Source of the DNA: Allodiplogaster sudhausi
Lineage: Eukaryota > Nematoda > Chromadorea > Rhabditida > Diplogasteridae
DNA: 64,000 bases
NCBI GenBank assembly: GCA_945643635.1
Contig: CALZFC010000293.1
Location: 62,001-126,000, forward strand
Direction of reading: 5' to 3'
Shown: in pieces, positions 46,702-61,393 of the stretch
Position numbering within the stretch: the stretch's first letter is position 1
How the letters are laid out: each line of letters starts with the position of its first letter
The notes under the pieces: generated by a model
Databases searched by the model: none
The model's input: only the letters and a program-made list of their open reading frames with translations
Told to the model about the DNA's origin: nothing
Position numbers and translations under genes: made by a program

Positions 46702-47875
46702 ACGGGGATTTACGCAACGACCCGTTTGACAAAGAGAGACCTCGATCGTCTCTTCTTCTCTGCAACTCTAAACCCGATTAACATTGCTGTGATTAGGTGT
46801 TGCTGATAAATGCTATTCGATTAATTGCATTGTGTGTATAAGAAGACAACAGAAGAACGCGGGCACATATTCTAGCGTTGGTTTGAAAGAATCTCTTATT
46901 CCAATTTATCCCTCTCATGGAGGAGGACCAGATATGACTCTCGCTTTCGGGCCCGATTCTTACCGCTCTCCTCAGGGTGCTCGCCCACCCTTTCTCCCGA
47001 AACACCCATATTGCTCTCTCTTCTCCCTCCGCCTATCCGATACCCCTCATCCCTTTCACCTCTGTCGGTCTTCACGAGAAGGCACAGCAAGAGATCCCGT
47101 TACAACACAGGGTCCTTTGCACCCGTTGATGCCTCGCAGATGATCACAACGATGCCCTCTGCACCCTCCGAATCTTTTGAATATGCAAAATTAAGTCCAC
47201 TCTTTACAATGAAATAAAGGAGAGAAGACACATATGGAGAGAGTAAAAGTGAAAGCTAGCACTAACTTAGAAAATGTTGAAGGCACATATGTATGACGCG
47301 ATTTGCGAGAGAATCAAATAGAATTAAACTGCCAAGGGACCAGGCCAATATCGACCAGTTTGGATTTTTCAAAAGTTCCCTTTAAGTGCTTTCTCATATC
47401 AGGAATCAATTGAACGTGGTCTATGTATTCTCGGGCACGTTGTGCTTTGGCGCTTTGTGCACACCAAATCTAGAAACTGCACTGATCAGATCCTGCGCAA
47501 ACAAAGCACCATGAATGCTCATGTACCAAAATTGCCAAACATTAGCTCATCGAAATTAGATCATATTGCAAAGGAAGCAGAAGGCGTAAACTGTTTCATG
47601 ACTTTCCCGCTAGGGTCTAAAACGAGAATGGAAACTGAAGGCGGAAGTCAACGCACGTGATGCGCTTACGCCTCGTTAGACTGCTTGTGTCATGTTCTAT
47701 GAACAGTGTCATTTTTACGTTTTCGACTCAACATCGTTTTTCCTAAGCATGGAGTACCTCCGATAACCTCAGCTGTCCAAATAATCCCGATTGAGGCCAG
47801 GAAAGACGCGATTGAAGGGAGAGTGCACTACTTAAGCGGACCTGCAGTCGGCAAACGCCAGTTCAGCGCGGCAGC

Positions 47876-48954
47876 ATGCAACACGCACTCTTCTTCTGTC
47901 TAGCAGTCGTTTTGCTGGGTGCTTCTGCGCTCAGGCCGAAGAACCCGCCCTACGGACAGCTCTCCGTGAAAGGCACGAAGCTGGTGGGCGCCAATGGCCA
48001 ACCCGTACAACTCGTCGGAATGTCGCTGTTCTGGTCTCAGTGGATGGGACAGTACTTCAACAGGGACACCGTCAACGCACTCGCCTGTCAGTGGGGCGCG
48101 AACGTGGTGCGTGTCGTGATGGGCGTCGACCAGGGCGGCTACCTCAGCAACAAGCAGAGCGAGCTTGCGAAGGTGCGCACCGTCGTGGACGCGGCCATCG
48201 AGCGCGGTATGTACGTCATCATCGACTGGCACGACCACGAGGCACACAACCACAAGTACCAGGCGATTGACTTCTTCAAGCAAATGGCCCAAACATATGG
48301 CAAGTACCCGCACGTGCTCTACGAGCTCTTCAACGAGCCTCTCCAGGTATGTATTTGATTCGGTCTCTTCGCGACTACAGCAAACACTTTAGGTGGACTG
48401 GAACAGCGTTCTGAAGCCCTACCACACCGACGTGCTGAAGGCGATTCGCGCCATCGACCCTGACAACGTGGCCCTGCTGGGTACTCCATCATATTCAGGA
48501 GCCACGGGCATCATCGACGCCAGCAACTCACCTCTGTGGGGTAAGCAAGACGCACGCTACACCCACGTTATGTTGTTATTTAGGCCAGAAGAACATCATG
48601 TACGTGCAGCACTTCTACTCGGGTTCGCACCGCGACAACGAGCGAAATGCTTACTCGAGGGCCGCTGCAAAGATCCCCGTGTTCATTTCGGAGTACGGCG
48701 TCTCCGAGGCTGACGGGGGATCCAACGGACAGATCTACACGGACGAGGCGAACAAATGGTTCTCACTGCTGGACCGAAACAAGGCTTCCTATCTGGCGTG
48801 GTCGATCTGCGACAAAAACGAAGCCGCATCGGCGCTCAAGCCTGGCACCCAGCCCAACCAGGTGGGCAACGACTGGCAGTTGTCGAAGGCCGGTGTCTTC
48901 CTGAAGAATAAGATCAAGTCGAAGAAGCTGTTCTCGTGCAACGCCAGGGGTTAA
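47876..48954 (+). CDS. GH5 endoglucanase, unit 4
   Basis: Exons 47876-48346, 48393-48540 and 48584-48954; intact. It has the ACA codon of units 2-3 but CGTTCGAC after the stop like units 5-10, and AAGGCACG instead of AACGCACG in the following spacer, so it combines left-type and right-type variants. Confidence 0.95.
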
Positions 48955-50128
48955 ACGGGGATTTACGCAACGACCCGTTCGACAAAGAGAGACCTCGATC
49001 GTCTCTTCTTCTCTGCAACTCTAAACCCGATTAACATTGCTGTGATTAGGTGTTGCTGATAAATGCTATTCGATTAATTGCATTGTGTGTATAAGAAGAC
49101 AACAGAAGAACGCGGGCACATATTCTAGCGTTGGTTTGAAAGAATCTCTTATTCCAATTTATCCCTCTCATGGAGGAGGACCAGATATGACTCTCGCTTT
49201 CGGGCCCGATTCTTACCGCTCTCCTCAGGGTGCTCGCCCACCCTTTCTCCCGAAACACCCATATTGCTCTCTCTTCTCCCTCCGCCTATCCGATACCCCT
49301 CATCCCTTTCACCTCTGTCGGTCTTCACGAGAAGGCACAGCAAGAGATCCCGTTACAACACAGGGTCCTTTGCACCCGTTGATGCCTCGCAGATGATCAC
49401 AACGATGCCCTCTGCACCCTCCGAATCTTTTGAATATGCAAAATTAAGTCCACTCTTTACAATGAAATAAAGGAGAGAAGACACATATGGAGAGAGTAAA
49501 AGTGAAAGCTAGCACTAACTTAGAAAATGTTGAAGGCACATATGTATGACGCGATTTGCGAGAGAATCAAATAGAATTAAACTGCCAAGGGACCAGGCCA
49601 ATATCGACCAGTTTGGATTTTTCAAAAGTTCCCTTTAAGTGCTTTCTCATATCAGGAATCAATTGAACGTGGTCTATGTATTCTCGGGCACGTTGTGCTT
49701 TGGCGCTTTGTGCACACCAAATCTAGAAACTGCACTGATCAGATCCTGCGCAAACAAAGCACCATGAATGCTCATGTACCAAAATTGCCAAACATTAGCT
49801 CATCGAAATTAGATCATATTGCAAAGGAAGCAGAAGGCGTAAACTGTTTCATGACTTTCCCGCTAGGGTCTAAAACGAGAATGGAAACTGAAGGCGGAAG
49901 TCAAGGCACGTGATGCGCTTACGCCTCGTTAGACTGCTTGTGTCATGTTCTATGAACAGTGTCATTTTTACGTTTTCGACTCAACATCGTTTTTCCTAAG
50001 CATGGAGTACCTCCGATAACCTCAGCTGTCCAAATAATCCCGATTGAGGCCAGGAAAGACGCGATTGAAGGGAGAGTGCACTACTTAAGCGGACCTGCAG
50101 TCGGCAAACGCCAGTTCAGCGCGGCAGC

Positions 50129-51207
50129 ATGCAACACGCACTCTTCTTCTGTCTAGCAGTCGTTTTGCTGGGTGCTTCTGCGCTCAGGCCGAAGAACCCG
50201 CCCTACGGACAGCTCTCCGTGAAAGGCACGAAGCTGGTGGGCGCCAATGGCCAACCCGTACAACTCGTCGGAATGTCGCTGTTCTGGTCTCAGTGGATGG
50301 GACAGTACTTCAACAGGGACACCGTCAACGCACTCGCCTGTCAGTGGGGCGCGAACGTGGTGCGTGTCGTGATGGGCGTCGACCAGGGCGGCTACCTCAG
50401 CAACAAGCAGAGCGAGCTTGCGAAGGTGCGCACCGTCGTGGACGCGGCCATCGAGCGCGGTATGTACGTCATCATCGACTGGCACGACCACGAGGCACAC
50501 AACCACAAGTACCAGGCGATTGACTTCTTCAAGCAAATGGCCCAAACCTATGGCAAGTACCCGCACGTGCTCTACGAGCTCTTCAACGAGCCTCTCCAGG
50601 TATGTATTTGATTCGGTCTCTTCGCGACTACAGCAAACACTTTAGGTGGACTGGAACAGCGTTCTGAAGCCCTACCACACCGACGTGCTGAAGGCGATTC
50701 GCGCCATCGACCCTGACAACGTGGCCCTGCTGGGTACTCCATCATATTCAGGAGCCACGGGCATCATCGACGCCAGCAACTCACCTCTGTGGGGTAAGCA
50801 AGACGCACGCTACACCCACGTTATGTTGTTATTTAGGCCAGAAGAACATCATGTACGTGCAGCACTTCTACTCGGGTTCGCACCGCGACAACGAGCGAAA
50901 TGCTTACTCGAGGGCCGCTGCAAAGATCCCCGTGTTCATTTCGGAGTACGGCGTCTCCGAGGCTGACGGGGGATCCAACGGACAGATCTACACGGACGAG
51001 GCGAACAAATGGTTCTCACTGCTGGACCGAAACAAGGCTTCCTATCTGGCGTGGTCGATCTGCGACAAAAACGAAGCCGCATCGGCGCTCAAGCCTGGCA
51101 CCCAGCCCAACCAGGTGGGCAACGACTGGCAGTTGTCGAAGGCCGGTGTCTTCCTGAAGAATAAGATCAAGTCGAAGAAGCTGTTCTCGTGCAACGCCAG
51201 GGGTTAA
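50129..51207 (+). CDS. GH5 endoglucanase, unit 5
   Basis: Exons 50129-50599, 50646-50793 and 50837-51207; intact. ACC codon in QTY. The spacer after it has AACGCACG, the left-type variant, although unit 4 before it and units 6-9 after it have AAGGCACG. Confidence 0.95.
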
Positions 51208-52381
51208 ACGGGGATTTACGCAACGACCCGTTCGACAAAGAGAGACCTCGATCGTCTCTTCTTCTCTGCAACTCTAAACCCGATTAACATTGCTGTGATT
51301 AGGTGTTGCTGATAAATGCTATTCGATTAATTGCATTGTGTGTATAAGAAGACAACAGAAGAACGCGGGCACATATTCTAGCGTTGGTTTGAAAGAATCT
51401 CTTATTCCAATTTATCCCTCTCATGGAGGAGGACCAGATATGACTCTCGCTTTCGGGCCCGATTCTTACCGCTCTCCTCAGGGTGCTCGCCCACCCTTTC
51501 TCCCGAAACACCCATATTGCTCTCTCTTCTCCCTCCGCCTATCCGATACCCCTCATCCCTTTCACCTCTGTCGGTCTTCACGAGAAGGCACAGCAAGAGA
51601 TCCCGTTACAACACAGGGTCCTTTGCACCCGTTGATGCCTCGCAGATGATCACAACGATGCCCTCTGCACCCTCCGAATCTTTTGAATATGCAAAATTAA
51701 GTCCACTCTTTACAATGAAATAAAGGAGAGAAGACACATATGGAGAGAGTAAAAGTGAAAGCTAGCACTAACTTAGAAAATGTTGAAGGCACATATGTAT
51801 GACGCGATTTGCGAGAGAATCAAATAGAATTAAACTGCCAAGGGACCAGGCCAATATCGACCAGTTTGGATTTTTCAAAAGTTCCCTTTAAGTGCTTTCT
51901 CATATCAGGAATCAATTGAACGTGGTCTATGTATTCTCGGGCACGTTGTGCTTTGGCGCTTTGTGCACACCAAATCTAGAAACTGCACTGATCAGATCCT
52001 GCGCAAACAAAGCACCATGAATGCTCATGTACCAAAATTGCCAAACATTAGCTCATCGAAATTAGATCATATTGCAAAGGAAGCAGAAGGCGTAAACTGT
52101 TTCATGACTTTCCCGCTAGGGTCTAAAACGAGAATGGAAACTGAAGGCGGAAGTCAACGCACGTGATGCGCTTACGCCTCGTTAGACTGCTTGTGTCATG
52201 TTCTATGAACAGTGTCATTTTTACGTTTTCGACTCAACATCGTTTTTCCTAAGCATGGAGTACCTCCGATAACCTCAGCTGTCCAAATAATCCCGATTGA
52301 GGCCAGGAAAGACGCGATTGAAGGGAGAGTGCACTACTTAAGCGGACCTGCAGTCGGCAAACGCCAGTTCAGCGCGGCAGC

Positions 52382-53460
52382 ATGCAACACGCACTCTTCT
52401 TCTGTCTAGCAGTCGTTTTGCTGGGTGCTTCTGCGCTCAGGCCGAAGAACCCGCCCTACGGACAGCTCTCCGTGAAAGGCACGAAGCTGGTGGGCGCCAA
52501 TGGCCAACCCGTACAACTCGTCGGAATGTCGCTGTTCTGGTCTCAGTGGATGGGACAGTACTTCAACAGGGACACCGTCAACGCACTCGCCTGTCAGTGG
52601 GGCGCGAACGTGGTGCGTGTCGTGATGGGCGTCGACCAGGGCGGCTACCTCAGCAACAAGCAGAGCGAGCTTGCGAAGGTGCGCACCGTCGTGGACGCGG
52701 CCATCGAGCGCGGTATGTACGTCATCATCGACTGGCACGACCACGAGGCACACAACCACAAGTACCAGGCGATTGACTTCTTCAAGCAAATGGCCCAAAC
52801 CTATGGCAAGTACCCGCACGTGCTCTACGAGCTCTTCAACGAGCCTCTCCAGGTATGTATTTGATTCGGTCTCTTCGCGACTACAGCAAACACTTTAGGT
52901 GGACTGGAACAGCGTTCTGAAGCCCTACCACACCGACGTGCTGAAGGCGATTCGCGCCATCGACCCTGACAACGTGGCCCTGCTGGGTACTCCATCATAT
53001 TCAGGAGCCACGGGCATCATCGACGCCAGCAACTCACCTCTGTGGGGTAAGCAAGACGCACGCTACACCCACGTTATGTTGTTATTTAGGCCAGAAGAAC
53101 ATCATGTACGTGCAGCACTTCTACTCGGGTTCGCACCGCGACAACGAGCGAAATGCTTACTCGAGGGCCGCTGCAAAGATCCCCGTGTTCATTTCGGAGT
53201 ACGGCGTCTCCGAGGCTGACGGGGGATCCAACGGACAGATCTACACGGACGAGGCGAACAAATGGTTCTCACTGCTGGACCGAAACAAGGCTTCCTATCT
53301 GGCGTGGTCGATCTGCGACAAAAACGAAGCCGCATCGGCGCTCAAGCCTGGCACCCAGCCCAACCAGGTGGGCAACGACTGGCAGTTGTCGAAGGCCGGT
53401 GTCTTCCTGAAGAATAAGATCAAGTCGAAGAAGCTGTTCTCGTGCAACGCCAGGGGTTAA
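52382..53460 (+). CDS. GH5 endoglucanase, unit 6
   Basis: Exons 52382-52852, 52899-53046 and 53090-53460; intact. The spacer after it has TTTAAGCGC near 54144, a variant found otherwise only after unit 10. Confidence 0.95.
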
Positions 53461-54634
53461 ACGGGGATTTACGCAACGACCCGTTCGACAAAGAGAGACC
53501 TCGATCGTCTCTTCTTCTCTGCAACTCTAAACCCGATTAACATTGCTGTGATTAGGTGTTGCTGATAAATGCTATTCGATTAATTGCATTGTGTGTATAA
53601 GAAGACAACAGAAGAACGCGGGCACATATTCTAGCGTTGGTTTGAAAGAATCTCTTATTCCAATTTATCCCTCTCATGGAGGAGGACCAGATATGACTCT
53701 CGCTTTCGGGCCCGATTCTTACCGCTCTCCTCAGGGTGCTCGCCCACCCTTTCTCCCGAAACACCCATATTGCTCTCTCTTCTCCCTCCGCCTATCCGAT
53801 ACCCCTCATCCCTTTCACCTCTGTCGGTCTTCACGAGAAGGCACAGCAAGAGATCCCGTTACAACACAGGGTCCTTTGCACCCGTTGATGCCTCGCAGAT
53901 GATCACAACGATGCCCTCTGCACCCTCCGAATCTTTTGAATATGCAAAATTAAGTCCACTCTTTACAATGAAATAAAGGAGAGAAGACACATATGGAGAG
54001 AGTAAAAGTGAAAGCTAGCACTAACTTAGAAAATGTTGAAGGCACATATGTATGACGCGATTTGCGAGAGAATCAAATAGAATTAAACTGCCAAGGGACC
54101 AGGCCAATATCGACCAGTTTGGATTTTTCAAAAGTTCCCTTTAAGCGCTTTCTCATATCAGGAATCAATTGAACGTGGTCTATGTATTCTCGGGCACGTT
54201 GTGCTTTGGCGCTTTGTGCACACCAAATCTAGAAACTGCACTGATCAGATCCTGCGCAAACAAAGCACCATGAATGCTCATGTACCAAAATTGCCAAACA
54301 TTAGCTCATCGAAATTAGATCATATTGCAAAGGAAGCAGAAGGCGTAAACTGTTTCATGACTTTCCCGCTAGGGTCTAAAACGAGAATGGAAACTGAAGG
54401 CGGAAGTCAAGGCACGTGATGCGCTTACGCCTCGTTAGACTGCTTGTGTCATGTTCTATGAACAGTGTCATTTTTACGTTTTCGACTCAACATCGTTTTT
54501 CCTAAGCATGGAGTACCTCCGATAACCTCAGCTGTCCAAATAATCCCGATTGAGGCCAGGAAAGACGCGATTGAAGGGAGAGTGCACTACTTAAGCGGAC
54601 CTGCAGTCGGCAAACGCCAGTTCAGCGCGGCAGC

Positions 54635-55713
54635 ATGCAACACGCACTCTTCTTCTGTCTAGCAGTCGTTTTGCTGGGTGCTTCTGCGCTCAGGCCGAAG
54701 AACCCGCCCTACGGACAGCTCTCCGTGAAAGGCACGAAGCTGGTGGGCGCCAATGGCCAACCCGTACAACTCGTCGGAATGTCGCTGTTCTGGTCTCAGT
54801 GGATGGGACAGTACTTCAACAGGGACACCGTCAACGCACTCGCCTGTCAGTGGGGCGCGAACGTGGTGCGTGTCGTGATGGGCGTCGACCAGGGCGGCTA
54901 CCTCAGCAACAAGCAGAGCGAGCTTGCGAAGGTGCGCACCGTCGTGGACGCGGCCATCGAGCGCGGTATGTACGTCATCATCGACTGGCACGACCACGAG
55001 GCACACAACCACAAGTACCAGGCGATTGACTTCTTCAAGCAAATGGCCCAAACCTATGGCAAGTACCCGCACGTGCTCTACGAGCTCTTCAACGAGCCTC
55101 TCCAGGTATGTATTTGATTCGGTCTCTTCGCGACTACAGCAAACACTTTAGGTGGACTGGAACAGCGTTCTGAAGCCCTACCACACCGACGTGCTGAAGG
55201 CGATTCGCGCCATCGACCCTGACAACGTGGCCCTGCTGGGTACTCCATCATATTCAGGAGCCACGGGCATCATCGACGCCAGCAACTCACCTCTGTGGGG
55301 TAAGCAAGACGCACGCTACACCCACGTTATGTTGTTATTTAGGCCAGAAGAACATCATGTACGTGCAGCACTTCTACTCGGGTTCGCACCGCGACAACGA
55401 GCGAAATGCTTACTCGAGGGCCGCTGCAAAGATCCCCGTGTTCATTTCGGAGTACGGCGTCTCCGAGGCTGACGGGGGATCCAACGGACAGATCTACACG
55501 GACGAGGCGAACAAATGGTTCTCACTGCTGGACCGAAACAAGGCTTCCTATCTGGCGTGGTCGATCTGCGACAAAAACGAAGCCGCATCGGCGCTCAAGC
55601 CTGGCACCCAGCCCAACCAGGTGGGCAACGACTGGCAGTTGTCGAAGGCCGGTGTCTTCCTGAAGAATAAGATCAAGTCGAAGAAGCTGTTCTCGTGCAA
55701 CGCCAGGGGTTAA
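54635..55713 (+). CDS. GH5 endoglucanase, unit 7
   Basis: Exons 54635-55105, 55152-55299 and 55343-55713; intact, with the majority sequence at all positions I compared and AAGGCACG in the spacer. Confidence 0.95.
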
Positions 55714-56887
55714 ACGGGGATTTACGCAACGACCCGTTCGACAAAGAGAGACCTCGATCGTCTCTTCTTCTCTGCAACTCTAAACCCGATTAACATTGCT
55801 GTGATTAGGTGTTGCTGATAAATGCTATTCGATTAATTGCATTGTGTGTATAAGAAGACAACAGAAGAACGCGGGCACATATTCTAGCGTTGGTTTGAAA
55901 GAATCTCTTATTCCAATTTATCCCTCTCATGGAGGAGGACCAGATATGACTCTCGCTTTCGGGCCCGATTCTTACCGCTCTCCTCAGGGTGCTCGCCCAC
56001 CCTTTCTCCCGAAACACCCATATTGCTCTCTCTTCTCCCTCCGCCTATCCGATACCCCTCATCCCTTTCACCTCTGTCGGTCTTCACGAGAAGGCACAGC
56101 AAGAGATCCCGTTACAACACAGGGTCCTTTGCACCCGTTGATGCCTCGCAGATGATCACAACGATGCCCTCTGCACCCTCCGAATCTTTTGAATATGCAA
56201 AATTAAGTCCACTCTTTACAATGAAATAAAGGAGAGAAGACACATATGGAGAGAGTAAAAGTGAAAGCTAGCACTAACTTAGAAAATGTTGAAGGCACAT
56301 ATGTATGACGCGATTTGCGAGAGAATCAAATAGAATTAAACTGCCAAGGGACCAGGCCAATATCGACCAGTTTGGATTTTTCAAAAGTTCCCTTTAAGTG
56401 CTTTCTCATATCAGGAATCAATTGAACGTGGTCTATGTATTCTCGGGCACGTTGTGCTTTGGCGCTTTGTGCACACCAAATCTAGAAACTGCACTGATCA
56501 GATCCTGCGCAAACAAAGCACCATGAATGCTCATGTACCAAAATTGCCAAACATTAGCTCATCGAAATTAGATCATATTGCAAAGGAAGCAGAAGGCGTA
56601 AACTGTTTCATGACTTTCCCGCTAGGGTCTAAAACGAGAATGGAAACTGAAGGCGGAAGTCAAGGCACGTGATGCGCTTACGCCTCGTTAGACTGCTTGT
56701 GTCATGTTCTATGAACAGTGTCATTTTTACGTTTTCGACTCAACATCGTTTTTCCTAAGCATGGAGTACCTCCGATAACCTCAGCTGTCCAAATAATCCC
56801 GATTGAGGCCAGGAAAGACGCGATTGAAGGGAGAGTGCACTACTTAAGCGGACCTGCAGTCGGCAAACGCCAGTTCAGCGCGGCAGC

Positions 56888-57966
56888 ATGCAACACGCAC
56901 TCTTCTTCTGTCTAGCAGTCGTTTTGCTGGGTGCTTCTGCGCTCAGGCCGAAGAACCCGCCCTACGGACAGCTCTCCGTGAAAGGCACGAAGCTGGTGGG
57001 CGCCAATGGCCAACCCGTACAACTCGTCGGAATGTCGCTGTTCTGGTCTCAGTGGATGGGACAGTACTTCAACAGGGACACCGTCAACGCACTCGCCTGT
57101 CAGTGGGGCGCGAACGTGGTGCGTGTCGTGATGGGCGTCGACCAGGGCGGCTACCTCAGCAACAAGCAGAGCGAGCTTGCGAAGGTGCGCACCGTCGTGG
57201 ACGCGGCCATCGAGCGCGGTATGTACGTCATCATCGACTGGCACGACCACGAGGCACACAACCACAAGTACCAGGCGATTGACTTCTTCAAGCAAATGGC
57301 CCAAACCTATGGCAAGTACCCGCACGTGCTCTACGAGCTCTTCAACGAGCCTCTCCAGGTATGTATTTGATTCGGTCTCTTCGCGACTACAGCAAACACT
57401 TTAGGTGGACTGGAACAGCGTTCTGAAGCCCTACCACACCGACGTGCTGAAGGCGATTCGCGCCATCGACCCTGACAACGTGGCCCTGCTGGGTACTCCA
57501 TCATATTCAGGAGCCACGGGCATCATCGACGCCAGCAACTCACCTCTGTGGGGTAAGCAAGACGCACGCTACACCCACGTTATGTTGTTATTTAGGCCAG
57601 AAGAACATCATGTACGTGCAGCACTTCTACTCGGGTTCGCACCGCGACAACGAGCGAAATGCTTACTCGAGGGCCGCTGCAAAGATCCCCGTGTTCATTT
57701 CGGAGTACGGCGTCTCCGAGGCTGACGGGGGATCCAACGGACAGATCTACACGGACGAGGCGAACAAATGGTTCTCACTGCTGGACCGAAACAAGGCTTC
57801 CTATCTGGCGTGGTCGATCTGCGACAAAAACGAAGCCGCATCGGCGCTCAAGCCTGGCACCCAGCCCAACCAGGTGGGCAACGACTGGCAGTTGTCGAAG
57901 GCCGGTGTCTTCCTGAAGAATAAGATCAAGTCGAAGAAGCTGTTCTCGTGCAACGCCAGGGGTTAA
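56888..57966 (+). CDS. GH5 endoglucanase, unit 8
   Basis: Exons 56888-57358, 57405-57552 and 57596-57966; intact. The following spacer has a private GTGTCGTTTTT near 58972 where others have GTGTCATTTTT. Confidence 0.95.
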
Positions 57967-59140
57967 ACGGGGATTTACGCAACGACCCGTTCGACAAAGA
58001 GAGACCTCGATCGTCTCTTCTTCTCTGCAACTCTAAACCCGATTAACATTGCTGTGATTAGGTGTTGCTGATAAATGCTATTCGATTAATTGCATTGTGT
58101 GTATAAGAAGACAACAGAAGAACGCGGGCACATATTCTAGCGTTGGTTTGAAAGAATCTCTTATTCCAATTTATCCCTCTCATGGAGGAGGACCAGATAT
58201 GACTCTCGCTTTCGGGCCCGATTCTTACCGCTCTCCTCAGGGTGCTCGCCCACCCTTTCTCCCGAAACACCCATATTGCTCTCTCTTCTCCCTCCGCCTA
58301 TCCGATACCCCTCATCCCTTTCACCTCTGTCGGTCTTCACGAGAAGGCACAGCAAGAGATCCCGTTACAACACAGGGTCCTTTGCACCCGTTGATGCCTC
58401 GCAGATGATCACAACGATGCCCTCTGCACCCTCCGAATCTTTTGAATATGCAAAATTAAGTCCACTCTTTACAATGAAATAAAGGAGAGAAGACACATAT
58501 GGAGAGAGTAAAAGTGAAAGCTAGCACTAACTTAGAAAATGTTGAAGGCACATATGTATGACGCGATTTGCGAGAGAATCAAATAGAATTAAACTGCCAA
58601 GGGACCAGGCCAATATCGACCAGTTTGGATTTTTCAAAAGTTCCCTTTAAGTGCTTTCTCATATCAGGAATCAATTGAACGTGGTCTATGTATTCTCGGG
58701 CACGTTGTGCTTTGGCGCTTTGTGCACACCAAATCTAGAAACTGCACTGATCAGATCCTGCGCAAACAAAGCACCATGAATGCTCATGTACCAAAATTGC
58801 CAAACATTAGCTCATCGAAATTAGATCATATTGCAAAGGAAGCAGAAGGCGTAAACTGTTTCATGACTTTCCCGCTAGGGTCTAAAACGAGAATGGAAAC
58901 TGAAGGCGGAAGTCAAGGCACGTGATGCGCTTACGCCTCGTTAGACTGCTTGTGTCATGTTCTATGAACAGTGTCGTTTTTACGTTTTCGACTCAACATC
59001 GTTTTTCCTAAGCATGGAGTACCTCCGATAACCTCAGCTGTCCAAATAATCCCGATTGAGGCCAGGAAAGACGCGATTGAAGGGAGAGTGCACTACTTAA
59101 GCGGACCTGCAGTCGGCAAACGCCAGTTCAGCGCGGCAGC

Positions 59141-60219
59141 ATGCAACACGCACTCTTCTTCTGTCTAGCAGTCGTTTTGCTGGGTGCTTCTGCGCTCAGG
59201 CCGAAGAACCCGCCCTACGGACAGCTCTCCGTGAAAGGCACGAAGCTGGTGGGCGCCAATGGCCAACCCGTACAACTCGTCGGAATGTCGCTGTTCTGGT
59301 CTCAGTGGATGGGACAGTACTTCAACAGGGACACCGTCAACGCACTCGCCTGTCAGTGGGGCGCGAACGTGGTGCGTGTCGTGATGGGCGTCGACCAGGG
59401 CGGCTACCTCAGCAACAAGCAGAGCGAGCTTGCGAAGGTGCGCACCGTCGTGGACGCGGCCATCGAGCGCGGTATGTACGTCATCATCGACTGGCACGAC
59501 CACGAGGCACACAACCACAAGTACCAGGCGATTGACTTCTTCAAGCAAATGGCCCAAACCTATGGCAAGTACCCGCACGTGCTCTACGAGCTCTTCAACG
59601 AGCCTCTCCAGGTATGTATTTGATTCGGTCTCTTCGCGACTACAGCAAACACTTTAGGTGGACTGGAACAGCGTTCTGAAGCCCTACCACACCGACGTGC
59701 TGAAGGCGATTCGCGCCATCGACCCTGACAACGTGGCCCTGCTGGGTACTCCATCATATTCAGGAGCCACGGGCATCATCGACGCCAGCAACTCACCTCT
59801 GTGGGGTAAGCAAGACGCACGCTACACCCACGTTATGTTGTTATTTAGGCCAGAAGAACATCATGTACGTGCAGCACTTCTACTCGGGTTCGCACCGCGA
59901 CAACGAGCGAAATGCTTACTCGAGGGCCGCTGCAAAGATCCCCGTGTTCATTTCGGAGTACGGCGTCTCCGAGGCTGACGGGGGATCCAACGGACAGATC
60001 TACACGGACGAGGCGAACAAATGGTTCTCACTGCTGGACCGAAACAAGGCTTCCTATCTGGCGTGGTCGATCTGCGACAAAAACGAAGCCGCATCGGCGC
60101 TCAAGCCTGGCACCCAGCCCAACCAGGTGGGCAACGACTGGCAGTTGTCGAAGGCCGGTGTCTTCCTGAAGAATAAGATCAAGTCGAAGAAGCTGTTCTC
60201 GTGCAACGCCAGGGGTTAA
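59141..60219 (+). CDS. GH5 endoglucanase, unit 9
   Basis: Exons 59141-59611, 59658-59805 and 59849-60219; intact, majority sequence. Confidence 0.95.
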
Positions 60220-61393
60220 ACGGGGATTTACGCAACGACCCGTTCGACAAAGAGAGACCTCGATCGTCTCTTCTTCTCTGCAACTCTAAACCCGATTAAC
60301 ATTGCTGTGATTAGGTGTTGCTGATAAATGCTATTCGATTAATTGCATTGTGTGTATAAGAAGACAACAGAAGAACGCGGGCACATATTCTAGCGTTGGT
60401 TTGAAAGAATCTCTTATTCCAATTTATCCCTCTCATGGAGGAGGACCAGATATGACTCTCGCTTTCGGGCCCGATTCTTACCGCTCTCCTCAGGGTGCTC
60501 GCCCACCCTTTCTCCCGAAACACCCATATTGCTCTCTCTTCTCCCTCCGCCTATCCGATACCCCTCATCCCTTTCACCTCTGTCGGTCTTCACGAGAAGG
60601 CACAGCAAGAGATCCCGTTACAACACAGGGTCCTTTGCACCCGTTGATGCCTCGCAGATGATCACAACGATGCCCTCTGCACCCTCCGAATCTTTTGAAT
60701 ATGCAAAATTAAGTCCACTCTTTACAATGAAATAAAGGAGAGAAGACACATATGGAGAGAGTAAAAGTGAAAGCTAGCACTAACTTAGAAAATGTTGAAG
60801 GCACATATGTATGACGCGATTTGCGAGAGAATCAAATAGAATTAAACTGCCAAGGGACCAGGCCAATATCGACCAGTTTGGATTTTTCAAAAGTTCCCTT
60901 TAAGTGCTTTCTCATATCAGGAATCAATTGAACGTGGTCTATGTATTCTCGGGCACGTTGTGCTTTGGCGCTTTGTGCACACCAAATCTAGAAACTGCAC
61001 TGATCAGATCCTGCGCAAACAAAGCACCATGAATGCTCATGTACCAAAATTGCCAAACATTAGCTCATCGAAATTAGATCATATTGCAAAGGAAGCAGAA
61101 GGCGTAAACTGTTTCATGACTTTCCCGCTAGGGTCTAAAACGAGAATGGAAACTGAAGGCGGAAGTCAAGGCACGTGATGCGCTTACGCCTCGTTAGACT
61201 GCTTGTGTCATGTTCTATGAACAGTGTCATTTTTACGTTTTCGACTCAACATCGTTTTTCCTAAGCATGGAGTACCTCCGATAACCTCAGCTGTCCAAAT
61301 AATCCCGATTGAGGCCAGGAAAGACGCGATTGAAGGGAGAGTGCACTACTTAAGCGGACCTGCAGTCGGCAAACGCCAGTTCAGCGCGGCAGC